Positions 1-5,533 are shown, numbered from the stretch's first letter. The stretch: DNA of 7,044 bases from Candidatus Hydrogenedentota bacterium (GCA_007116095.1 SKJD01000167.1:1-7044); one strand, 5' to 3'. Numbers and translations: made by a program. Notes: generated by a model from the sequence alone, not told the origin.

Positions 1-495
1 GGCGCCCTGGAAAACGCTGGCTGTTGGTTCGGTGTGTGGGTGACGGATGAGGTAAACGTGCAGGACATCGGCGCCACACAGATTCAATGGAGCCCGCGAG
101 GGGGCGACGGCTGGCGAGATGATGGCAACACGGACCTGCCCACTTCGTATTCGCGTACCCGCGAAGGCGTGGAGCGTTTCTTCATTACCGACATCAACAA
201 TCCCGGTGCGGCGGCACAGGCGCAAAGCGATATCTTCGTCATGTTCGATGCTTGGGCCGATGGCGACAAAGGCCAGATGAACTACGACTGGATTGGATTC
301 CCGCCGGCAGCCAACCCTACCACCTTCTTTAACCACATTCCGGGTGGCGCCAACGTCCTGTACATGGACGGGCACGTGGAATTTATCCGTTACGGTGAAA
401 AAGCGCCGATTTCCTCGGATAGCCCCACGGGGCATGAGCGGGATTTGATTACCCAGACCGCTTCCTGGATGTATCTCTTCGGGGGCTATGGTTGA
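1..495 (+). CDS. Prepilin-like protein with C-terminal H-X-DG motif (5' truncated by window edge)
   Basis: The frame is open from the first base, so only the last 164 codons are present. A GTG at 34 is in frame but has no claim to be the real start. The C-terminus holds the hallmark of the prepilin-type processing-associated 'H-X9-DG' domain: His at 334-336, a Gly-Gly-Ala-Asn-Val-Leu core, then Asp-Gly-His-Val at 367-378. Proteins of this class normally begin with a type IV prepilin cleavage/methylation signal followed by a DUF1559-like or pseudopilin domain; that part would lie upstream, outside the window. Here ten residues, not nine, separate His from Asp-Gly. The function of such proteins is poorly known; they are inferred to be exported pseudopilin-like surface or secretion components. 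A prepilin peptidase that could process them is encoded at 5669-6622. A hairpin terminator follows at 555-597. The family call is fairly secure; the role is not. Confidence 0.8.
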   Translation, partial: GALENAGCWFGVWVTDEVNVQDIGATQIQWSPRGGDGWRDDGNTDLPTSYSRTREGVERFFITDINNPGAAAQAQSDIFVMFDAWADGDKGQMNYDWIGFPPAANPTTFFNHIPGGANVLYMDGHVEFIRYGEKAPISSDSPTGHERDLITQTASWMYLFGGYG

Positions 496-503
496 TGCGC
501 GCT

Positions 504-524
504 TTGTAGTGCATCGGACTACAA
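504..524. other. Short inverted repeat downstream of the first gene
   Basis: A perfect 7-bp inverted repeat, TTGTAGT at 504-510 and ACTACAA at 518-524 with a 7-nt loop, begins 8 bases after the stop codon. No T-run follows it, so it is not itself a factor-independent terminator. It may be a 3' stabilising hairpin preceding the terminator at 555-597. Confidence 0.45.
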
Positions 525-554
525 CCTGTATGTGTGATTGGGAGGGGTGATTGT

Positions 555-597
555 GCCCGGGGATTGGAATCGCTGATCCCCGGGCCGTGTCTTTTTT
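555..597 (+). terminator. Rho-independent terminator of the prepilin-like gene
   Basis: A 10-bp perfect GC-rich stem pairs 555-564 (GCCCGGGGAT) with 576-585 (ATCCCCGGGC) across an 11-nt loop. A run of six T (592-597) follows after a 6-nt gap. It lies 60 bp past the stop codon in the correct orientation. The gap before the T-run is slightly longer than ideal. Confidence 0.7.
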
Positions 598-655
598 GGG
601 CGCTCTCCACGTATCCCGCAGTCTGGGCCGTCGTTCTGGGTTGCGTGGGCTGGTT

Positions 656-721
656 CACATTTTATGTGTGTATATTGCTAATTTATGGTGTTAAAAGTTC
701 TAAAATATGTGATTTTATGTG
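656..721 (+). promoter_or_regulatory. AT-rich upstream region with phased TTTATG boxes and a CACAT-ttt-ATGTG palindrome
   Basis: Directly upstream of the promoter at 728 is a sharply AT-rich stretch. TTTATG occurs at 661, 682 and 714, with spacings of 21 and 32 bp (about two and three helical turns), so all three face the same side of the DNA. The first overlaps a perfect palindrome, CACAT (656-660), ttt, ATGTG (664-668). ATGTG recurs at 707-711 and 717-721, and the last copy ends 6 bp before the -35 box. This could be an UP element or a set of activator sites. No specific regulator can be named. Confidence 0.4.
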
Positions 722-727
722 GATTTC

Positions 728-756
728 TTGACATTTTTACCGTTCTTCGCTATACT
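728..756 (+). promoter_or_regulatory. Near-consensus sigma-70 promoter for the TIM-barrel gene
   Basis: TTGACA at 728-733, a 17-bp spacer and TATACT at 751-756 give a perfect -35 box and a 5/6 -10 box at ideal spacing. Transcription should start near 763, leaving a leader of about 205 nt before the ATG at 970. This is the strongest promoter-like sequence seen in the window. It points at the TIM-barrel gene, and the preceding gene is closed by a terminator. Confidence 0.8.
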
Positions 757-841
757 GCGTCCTGCTTTGTGCATAGCATTCCTTCTCGTTTGCCCCACAT
801 GCTGTGTGATTCTCCTCGAGCATTTCTAAAGTTATCCGCTG

Positions 842-911
842 GCGGCGCCATGTACGGTGAAATTACGCGTGCGCCTACGGGGATCGTAATGCCAACCGTT
901 CCAGGCGCCGC
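842..911 (+). promoter_or_regulatory. Nested hairpin in the 5' leader (candidate cis-regulatory RNA)
   Basis: Three perfectly complementary segments nest in one another: 842-849 with 904-911 (GCGGCGCC/GGCGCCGC), 854-858 with 895-899 (ACGGT/ACCGT), and 862-867 with 885-890 (ATTACG/CGTAAT). A possible 3-bp cap pairs 868-870 with 877-879. The internal loops are 4 by 4 and 3 by 4 nt. The element sits about 80 nt downstream of the predicted transcription start and ends about 45 nt before the ribosome binding site. I do not recognise it as a known riboswitch class. Pairing was found by eye; no folding energy or covariation is available. Confidence 0.45.
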
Positions 912-955
912 TCCGGGGGGATTCGTTTATTCAGGTGTTTTCCTGCTTGCCTATT

Positions 956-961
956 AAGGAG
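956..961 (+). promoter_or_regulatory. Shine-Dalgarno of the TIM-barrel gene
   Basis: AAGGAG lies 8 nt before the ATG at 970 and fixes that start. It overlaps the stop codon (955-957) of a 35-codon reading frame starting at 850, and a weak 4-bp hairpin (932-935 with 942-945) lies just upstream. Confidence 0.8.
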
Positions 962-969
962 TTACTTAC

Positions 970-1947
970 ATGAACTTTACGTATTCCACCGGGTTGTGGA
1001 TGTTTTCCGATGCGCGCGACCGCTTTTGCGTGGAGGGTTACCGTGAACCGGTTAAGTTCCAGGAAGCGCTGGGCTTCATTTCCAAGGTGAAAGGCATTTC
1101 TTTCATTGAATTGATGCAAACCGACGTTTCTCAGGAGTTGCCTGCCAAAGAGATCAAGCGGATGCTCAAAGATTATGGGCTGAGTTGTTCCGGCGTGACG
1201 ACGTCATTGTCGCATTCCCGCCGCTTCGCCCTGGCCGGCTTCGGGCACCAGCATCAGAAGACCCGGAATGCGGCGATCGACGAAGGGCGCAAGGCCGCAG
1301 ACATTGCCCGGAACGTCGGGGCGACGGATATCACCCTGCGGCTCGAAACCGATGGCTTCGACTATCCCTTTCACGTCGATTACACCGCCCATTGGAACAC
1401 GGTCATTTCATCAATCAAGACCATTGCCAAGTATGCCTCGCCGGATATTAACGTGGCCATCTCCTACAAGCCCCGGGACCCACGTAAACATCTGACCGTG
1501 TCCTCGGTGGGCAAGGCTTTGTCCATGTGCCAGGAAATCGCCATGAAGAACGTGGGGGTGGGCATCAATTTCGCGCATTCGCTGATGGCCGGCGAATGTC
1601 CGGCGGAAGCCATCGCTTTCCTGTCACGTTCCAGCAAACTTTTCCAGGTGTATTTCAGCGATTGCCACGGCATGTCAGATGACATGCTTATGCCCGGCAG
1701 CGTCCACCTCTGGGAATCGCTGGAAGCGTTGTTCTATCTTAAGCTGGCCAAGCTGAATCGCCCCATCATCATTGATGTGTTGCCGCAACGCATTGAGCCG
1801 GTGCAGGCGCTCCAGATCGCCGTGGGGAACCTGGCCATCCTGGAGAAGAAATTGGAAAAGCTCGACACCGCAGAACTGCGCAAGGCCCAGCGCACCCTCG
1901 ACGCCTCGGAGAGTCAGCGCATCGTGCGTCGGGTCATGTTGCAGTAG
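970..1947 (+). CDS. Sugar isomerase/epimerase-like TIM-barrel protein, probable inactive paralogue
   Basis: The 325-residue cytosolic protein has the layout of the xylose-isomerase-like TIM-barrel (AP endonuclease 2/sugar phosphate isomerase) superfamily. Segments I recognise from active relatives include DRFCVEGYREP (17-27), GFDYPFHVDY (129-138), YKPRDPR (166-172), HSLMAGECPAEA (203-214), PGSVHLWE (242-249) and IDVLPQR (268-274). Active relatives usually read I-E-x-K-P-R-E-P at the second site and L-D-x-G-H at the third, supplying a metal-binding Glu and Asp. Here the positions are Ser165 and Asn200. The usual V-H-L-N-D strand reads V-Y-F-S-D (227-231), and the aromatic after strand 4 is Arg124. 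Lys167, His203, Asp231 and Asp269 remain. The fold call is firm, and loss of metal catalysis is inferred from a remembered family pattern. The gene is monocistronic, with its own strong promoter, a structured leader and a terminator. Substrate unknown. Confidence 0.82.
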   Translation: MNFTYSTGLWMFSDARDRFCVEGYREPVKFQEALGFISKVKGISFIELMQTDVSQELPAKEIKRMLKDYGLSCSGVTTSLSHSRRFALAGFGHQHQKTRNAAIDEGRKAADIARNVGATDITLRLETDGFDYPFHVDYTAHWNTVISSIKTIAKYASPDINVAISYKPRDPRKHLTVSSVGKALSMCQEIAMKNVGVGINFAHSLMAGECPAEAIAFLSRSSKLFQVYFSDCHGMSDDMLMPGSVHLWESLEALFYLKLAKLNRPIIIDVLPQRIEPVQALQIAVGNLAILEKKLEKLDTAELRKAQRTLDASESQRIVRRVMLQ

Positions 1948-1976
1948 TTCGAATAGCTTCTGTTCATCGTATCAAG

Positions 1977-2027
1977 AAAAAACCGGATGGTTCGGAGTAC
2001 GTATCCTACCCATCCGGTTTTATTTTT
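1977..2027. terminator. Bidirectional terminator between convergent genes
   Basis: A perfect 12-bp stem pairs 1979-1990 (AAAACCGGATGG) with 2010-2021 (CCATCCGGTTTT) across a 19-nt loop. On the plus strand TTTT-A-TTTTT follows (2018-2027). On the minus strand six A (1977-1982) give a T-run. It lies in the 93-bp gap between the 3' ends of the TIM-barrel gene and the trpB2-like gene and should stop transcription from both sides. Confidence 0.9.
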
Positions 2028-2040
2028 GTGTCGTGAGAAA

Positions 2041-3402
2041 TCAGCCCTGGTATTGCAGGATGTCCTTGGTGGCCTCCTGGATAAGCGATTCTTCCAGGTC
2101 GTAGTCGGTCAGCTTGCCGCTCAGGTAGGACTCGTAGGAGGACATATCAAAATGGCCGTGGCCGCTCAGGTTGAAGAGTATGGTTTTGGCCTCGCCGCTT
2201 TCCCGGCAGCGTTTGGCTTCGTCCACGGCCCCCAGGATGGCGTGGCAGGATTCCGGTGCGGGCACAATGCCTTCGCAACGCGCAAAGAGCATCCCGGCTT
2301 CAAAGACTTTGGTCTGTTGCAGCGCGCGCGCCTCCATGTACCCATGATGCACCATGTGGGCGATTTGCGACGCGACGCCGTGGTAGCGTAGACCGCCGGA
2401 ATGAATCGAGGGCGGGATGAAGTCATGCCCAAGGGTGTACTGAATAAGCAGGGGGGTAAGTTCCCCGGTGTCCCCGAAGTCGTAGCCATACACGCCCCGG
2501 GTAAGCGTCGGACAGGCGGAGGGCTCCACGGCGAGGAGGGTGATGTCCTTGCCGTTAAATTTGTCGCGGGCATAGGGAAAACTCAGGCCGGCCAGGTTCG
2601 AGCCGCCGCCGCAACAGCCGATAACGACATCGGGATATTCGTCGATACTCTCCATTTGCAGGCGCGCTTCTTCGCCGATGATGGTCTGGTGCAGCATGAC
2701 ATGGTTCAGCACGCTGCCCAAGCTGTAGCGGATGGCTCCCCCGCTCTTAACAGCCACCTCGACGGCTTCGCTGATGGCAATGCCCAAGGCGCCCGGGGAG
2801 TCGGGGTGTTTCGCGAGATAGGCCTTGCCGAAGTCGGTGGTGTCGCTTGGGCTTGGCACAATCTCCGCGCCGAAGGTCTGAATGAGGCTCCGCCTGTAGG
2901 GTTTCTGCTCAAAACTGACCTTGACCATGTACACCGTGCAATGCATGTCAAACATACTGCATGCGATGCTCAGGGCCGTGCCCCATTGACCGGCCCCGGT
3001 TTCGGTGGTGAGGGTGTTCACCCCGGCTTCCTTGTTGTAATAGGCCTGGGGAACCGCTGTGTTCAGTTTGTGGCTGCCAGAGGGGCTGACGCTTTCATTT
3101 TTGTAGAATATCTTGGCGGGTGTGTCGAGCGCCTTTTCCAGGCGATAGGCCCGCCGCAAGGGGGTTGGCCGCCATAATTTGTAGGCGTCCATCACTTCCC
3201 CGGGAATGGAAATCCAACGTTCCGTCGACATTTCTTGTTCAATGAGATTATCGGGGAAGATGGCGCCGAGGTCCGAAGGGGCCAGTGGTTCTTTGGTGCC
3301 GGGATGCAGCGGCGGCGGTACAGCGCTTGGGAAGTCGGCGGCAATGTTGTACCAGGCGTCGGGCATCTGTGAGCCGGGCAAATTGATGGTGTATTCGGTC
3401 AT
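2041..3402 (-). CDS. TrpB2-type PLP-dependent tryptophan synthase beta-like protein
   Basis: The 453-residue protein matches the TrpB2 (TrpB-related) branch of fold-type II PLP enzymes. It has the RPTPL motif (78-82), the PLP-lysine segment [11 protein letters not shown] (106-116) with Lys112 as the Schiff-base lysine, ETGAGQWG (134-141), the phosphate-binding GGGSN (265-269), [12 protein letters not shown] (377-388) and NLSGHGHFD (411-419). Trp140, where TrpB1 has His, and SGHGHFD instead of the TrpB1 SGRGDKD are TrpB2 traits, as is the extended N-terminus. All key residues are present and the length is normal. TrpB proteins join indole and L-serine to give tryptophan; TrpB2 often lacks a TrpA partner and may salvage indole or act as a serine deaminase. 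No trpA or other trp gene lies nearby, so a role in the main trp pathway cannot be assumed. A GGGGGAG ribosome site lies 11 nt before the ATG. It has a terminator at 1977-2027. Confidence 0.92.
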   Translation of the reverse strand: MTEYTINLPGSQMPDAWYNIAADFPSAVPPPLHPGTKEPLAPSDLGAIFPDNLIEQEMSTERWISIPGEVMDAYKLWRPTPLRRAYRLEKALDTPAKIFYKNESVSPSGSHKLNTAVPQAYYNKEAGVNTLTTETGAGQWGTALSIACSMFDMHCTVYMVKVSFEQKPYRRSLIQTFGAEIVPSPSDTTDFGKAYLAKHPDSPGALGIAISEAVEVAVKSGGAIRYSLGSVLNHVMLHQTIIGEEARLQMESIDEYPDVVIGCCGGGSNLAGLSFPYARDKFNGKDITLLAVEPSACPTLTRGVYGYDFGDTGELTPLLIQYTLGHDFIPPSIHSGGLRYHGVASQIAHMVHHGYMEARALQQTKVFEAGMLFARCEGIVPAPESCHAILGAVDEAKRCRESGEAKTILFNLSGHGHFDMSSYESYLSGKLTDYDLEESLIQEATKDILQYQG

Positions 3403-3673
3403 GAGTAGCTATGCTCCCCCTTCAAATGTGTAGGTGGTTGTGATGGATCGTATTCGCTGGGTCCGGTCGGGTGGCCGCCTGATAACCAAATAATGTGGGT
3501 TCCCTGCGACACCTGCGACGTAGGGACTCGGGCGGTGTGGATACAGGCTGCTGCGTTATCGTCCAAATAAATACGCTGTCGATGACATCTTGGACAGAAT
3601 AAACGCAAACGCATCTACTGAGACGATTACCTGGCGGCAATAAAATCCAGCAGTCTGTTGTTTACTGATCGCC

Positions 3674-3703
3674 ATTATACCCAATATTTATGGGTTGAGT
3701 CTA
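3674..3703 (-). promoter_or_regulatory. Candidate promoter of the trpB2-like gene with an operator-like palindrome in the spacer
   Basis: On the minus strand, TAGACT (plus 3698-3703, 4/6 to consensus) and a perfect TATAAT (plus 3674-3679) are 18 bp apart. Between them ACCCA (3679-3683) and TGGGT (3691-3695) form an inverted repeat with 7-bp spacing, placed where a repressor would block RNA polymerase. Transcription would start near 3667, giving a leader of about 265 nt. The -35 box is only moderate. Confidence 0.45.
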
Positions 3704-3892
3704 AAACCCGCCGCCGTCCGGGCTTCATAGGCGAAAGGGGGCAATAAGGGCGTAAACTTACTGGTGGTCGCCAACGATGCCGCTTGAATCATACCCCCGA
3801 ATAATGATATTTTCCGTCCATTCCTTTTGTGGTGCGAATGCCTGGAACTGAAATATGGCTTGTCAACACCAATCCGGGAGTTCGAAGCGTTA

Positions 3893-3933
3893 TTCCACCA
3901 TGTATTCCCGGTGGAAAGCCATAGGCTTTTTTT
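3893..3933 (+). terminator. Orphan terminator-like tandem hairpins
   Basis: TTCCACC (3893-3899) pairs with GGTGGAA (3910-3916), and the overlapping AAAGCC (3915-3920) pairs with GGCTTT (3924-3929) over a 3-nt loop, running into seven T (3927-3933). The second hairpin has the form of a plus-strand factor-independent terminator, but no plus-strand gene ends nearby. A weak upstream promoter-like pair, TTGAAT (3784-3789) and GATATT (3806-3811) with 16 bp between, could produce a short RNA of about 115 nt ending here. Confidence 0.4.
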
Positions 3934-3960
3934 GCATCAAATGCCTATAAATGCTAGAAT
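3932..3960 (+). promoter_or_regulatory. Candidate extended -10 promoter
   Basis: TTGCAT (3932-3937), 17 bp, and TAGAAT (3955-3960; 5/6 to consensus) preceded by TGC give an extended -10 type promoter. The -35 box is poor (3/6). The predicted start near 3967 falls just before the structured segment at 3971-4090 and points toward the SDR gene. Confidence 0.45.
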
Positions 3961-3970
3961 ATCGACTTCA

Positions 3971-4090
3971 GGCAACTAGCGCCCATACCGGGTTGACACC
4001 GGGTCGCCGCGATGGTAGGGCATAATCCCTGTGCAGTACGCCGCTGGCTTCATTGGATGTCGAACGGTGTAGTGCACGTATTGCGTTGCC
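3971..4090 (+). ncRNA. Candidate structured RNA element (unrecognised)
   Basis: GGCAAC (3971-3976) can pair with GTTGCC (4085-4090), closing a domain of 120 nt. Inside it, 4031-4043 pairs with 4065-4077 in 12 of 13 positions (one G-G mismatch, one G-U pair; arms GTGCA/TGCAC and TACGCCG/CGGTGTA). AGGG (4017-4020) pairs with CCCT (4027-4030), and CCGG with CCGG (3988-3991, 3999-4002). It starts a few bases after the predicted transcription start. It could be a riboswitch-like leader of the SDR gene or an independent small RNA. It matches no riboswitch or housekeeping RNA class I know. Confidence 0.35.
3987..4004. repeat. Direct repeat ACCGGGT x2, one helical turn apart
   Basis: ACCGGGT occurs at 3987-3993 and 3998-4004, an 11-bp period. 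A perfect TTGACA (3993-3998) bridges the two copies, but no usable -10 lies at normal spacing (CATAAT at 4021 is 22 bp away). It may be a regulator-binding site or simply part of the RNA structure there. Confidence 0.3.
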
Positions 4091-4102
4091 CAAATGAACA
4101 TT

Positions 4103-4136
4103 ATAGCTGCGAAACATTGTTTTTTTTTGCAGCTAT
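4103..4136. other. Inverted repeat with T9 tract in its loop
   Basis: ATAGCTGC (4103-4110) and GCAGCTAT (4129-4136) are a perfect 8-bp inverted repeat. The 18-nt loop contains AAAC (4112-4115) and nine T (4120-4128), which can extend the stem by A-T pairs. It is not followed by a T-run on either strand, so it is not a standard terminator. Confidence 0.4.
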
Positions 4137-4143
4137 GCCTTCT

Positions 4144-4196
4144 TCACTGAATCCGGGTAGCTTCACTAAGCTGTCTCAATGAAACCCTGGATGTGA
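4144..4196. other. Composite hairpin in the SDR upstream region
   Basis: Stacked pairings span this segment: TCAC (4144-4147) with GTGA (4193-4196), ATCC+GGGT (4151-4158) with ACCC-t-GGAT (4184-4192, one bulged T), and AGCTT (4159-4163) with AAGCT (4168-4172). Together they form one long interrupted hairpin. A perfect TATAAT lies just downstream at 4209-4214 but has no matching -35 box. Confidence 0.35.
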
Positions 4197-4269
4197 TTTC
4201 AGTATTAATATAATTTGTCGAAGTTCATGTGCAAATTAGCTTGCAGTGCTTCCCGGGTTGTCTTGTATG

Positions 4270-4357
4270 CCTGGTTAGAATCCAGGTCTTATCGGGGAAC
4301 TATCCCCATTGTATTTGAAACACTTATGAAATAAACGTCGGCGCCGTTTTTTGCGCC
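4270..4357 (+). other. Three small hairpins just upstream of the SDR ribosome site
   Basis: CCTGG/CCAGG (4270-4274, 4282-4286), GGGGA/TCCCC (4294-4298, 4303-4307) and GGCGC/GCGCC (4340-4344, 4353-4357, loop containing T6) follow one another within 90 bp. They end 12 nt before the Shine-Dalgarno sequence. Each is short, and the cluster is suggestive rather than conclusive of a structured leader. Confidence 0.3.
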
Positions 4358-4369
4358 TTATCACTTTCT

Positions 4370-4374
4370 GGAGG
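4370..4374 (+). promoter_or_regulatory. Shine-Dalgarno of the SDR gene
   Basis: GGAGG with 7 nt to the ATG at 4382 fixes the start of the SDR gene. Confidence 0.85.
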
Positions 4375-4381
4375 ACTCGGC

Positions 4382-5533
4382 ATGCAACGTAAGGTGCTTC
4401 TCACGGGCGCCACAGGTATCCTGGGTGGATGGATACTGTGTGAGCTGCTCGAAAACAATTATGCACCTGTTGTCATCATGCGTGATGCGACCCGTGAAGA
4501 TGCGCAAATGCGCATACGCAAGATTCTCGCCCTGGTAGGTTCCGACTATTCGCACGAAGCCGTCACCATTTATCATGGGGACGTGGGAAAACCGCACCTG
4601 GGGCTGGAACTTTCCGATGTGGCGGAGCTTCGTCATGAGGTGGAGGCATTTATTCATTGTGCGGCCAGTGTGAGTTTTGACCCGCGCCAGGAACAAGAGA
4701 TTTACGCCACCAACGTGCATGGCACGCTGAATGTACTGAAATTCATCGAAGATACGTCCATCCCGCTTTACCATGTGAGTACGGCGTATGTAGCGGGCAC
4801 CCGGCAAGATGTCTGCTTTGAAGATGAGCTGGACCGCAACCAGGAATTCAAGAACGCCTACGAACGCAGCAAGTTCGACAGTGAAAAGATCGTGCAGGAA
4901 GCCTTCAAGACCGGCGCTTGCCGCGGAGCCATTTTTCGGCCATCCATCATCGTTGGGGCCAGTGGTGGCGGGCGGATCGCCCAGTTCCTGAACTTCTACA
5001 GTTTTCTCAAGGTGATGGAAGCGGCGCGTACCGGTCGTATTCCCTGCAATGGGAATCTGCGTGTTGTATTTCCGATTGATTGCACCAAGAACATTGTACC
5101 GGTGGACTGGACGGCGCAGGCTTTCATGCAAATTATCAACAAGGATGGAGCCAGCAACATGGTCTACCACCTAACCCATCCAAACCCCATCTCCCACAAA
5201 AAGTTGATTGACTGGGCCAATTCCCGTCTGAATCCACATGGGATTCAGGTGGAGCCGGTGGATGCGCTGGGTAAAGACAGCACCATCGTGGAGCGCTTGG
5301 GACATGTTTCTTTACAGCATTATCGGCCTTACCTGAGCAGCGAGCCCATTTTCGACCGCACCAATACGGATCGCGCGTTGAACGGTTCCGTGCCGTTCCC
5401 GAATACCGACCACAAGTTCTTTGATATGTTGTACGAATATGCCCGGGAGCATGGGTGGCAGGACATCTATTCCTCGCCCCTCTACCATATAGAAGAACCC
5501 GTGGTGGACCTCGAAGCCCGTGTGGGCAACTAG
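4382..5533 (+). CDS. Extended SDR, thioester-reductase-like NAD(P)-dependent oxidoreductase
   Basis: The 383-residue cytosolic protein is an extended short-chain dehydrogenase/reductase of the NAD_binding_4 (male sterility/thioester reductase) type. The dinucleotide-binding GATGILGG is at 9-16 after the first beta strand. HCAASVSF (92-99), the catalytic-site strand STAYVAG (133-139), Tyr160-x-x-x-Lys164 and RPSIIVG (186-192) follow in the expected order and spacing. Family members reduce acyl thioesters or activated acids to aldehydes or alcohols, or modify nucleotide sugars. This one has no adenylation or carrier-protein domain and no such gene beside it, so its substrate is unknown. The residues after about 200 form the substrate-binding part and show no special motif. 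The gene follows a hairpin-rich leader. No terminator was seen before the peptidase gene 135 bp downstream, so read-through is possible. Confidence 0.85.
   Translation: MQRKVLLTGATGILGGWILCELLENNYAPVVIMRDATREDAQMRIRKILALVGSDYSHEAVTIYHGDVGKPHLGLELSDVAELRHEVEAFIHCAASVSFDPRQEQEIYATNVHGTLNVLKFIEDTSIPLYHVSTAYVAGTRQDVCFEDELDRNQEFKNAYERSKFDSEKIVQEAFKTGACRGAIFRPSIIVGASGGGRIAQFLNFYSFLKVMEAARTGRIPCNGNLRVVFPIDCTKNIVPVDWTAQAFMQIINKDGASNMVYHLTHPNPISHKKLIDWANSRLNPHGIQVEPVDALGKDSTIVERLGHVSLQHYRPYLSSEPIFDRTNTDRALNGSVPFPNTDHKFFDMLYEYAREHGWQDIYSSPLYHIEEPVVDLEARVGN

Larger units (their letters stand above)
3403..4381. other. Long intergenic region between divergent genes, no convincing gene
   Basis: This 979-bp region separates the divergent trpB2-like and SDR genes. 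Short open frames within it show no recognisable protein motif and no good ribosome site. The half nearest trpB2 (3403-3670) holds only weak repeats: a 9-bp-spaced direct repeat CCTGCGAC (3503, 3512) and an inverted pair GTCCAA/TTGGAC (3561-3566, 3590-3595). The rest carries promoter-like signals on both strands and an unusual density of inverted repeats, listed separately. Confidence 0.6.

Noticed and set aside
850..957. 35-codon frame in the TIM-barrel leader whose stop overlaps the Shine-Dalgarno, possible leader peptide
   Set aside because: No ribosome site precedes its ATG, the ATG lies inside the strong nested hairpin, and the peptide has no run of regulatory codons. An RNA element explains the segment better.
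534..957. Short plus-strand open frames (534-731, 685-957)
   Set aside because: They cross the terminator and promoter, lack ribosome sites and show no protein-like composition.
2401..3177. 258-codon plus-strand open frame opposite the trpB2 gene
   Set aside because: It is a shadow of the well-supported minus-strand TrpB2 frame and carries no recognisable motif.
3399..3640. Two minus-strand frames of 71-72 codons upstream of trpB2
   Set aside because: They overlap each other, lack good ribosome sites and have no recognisable motif; more likely untranslated leader.
3876..3900. GAGTTCGAAG followed by CCACCA, reminiscent of a tRNA T-loop and 3' end
   Set aside because: The bases flanking the loop do not form a T-stem, and no acceptor or anticodon arm is present. 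The CCACC is explained by the hairpin with GGTGG.
3993..4026. TTGACA with downstream CATAAT as a promoter
   Set aside because: The spacing is 22 bp, too long for a sigma-70 promoter, and nothing suitable lies at 16-18 bp.
4361..5170. 269-codon minus-strand open frame opposite the SDR gene
   Set aside because: It lies antisense to a gene with intact SDR motifs and a good ribosome site, so it is a shadow frame of high-GC coding sequence.
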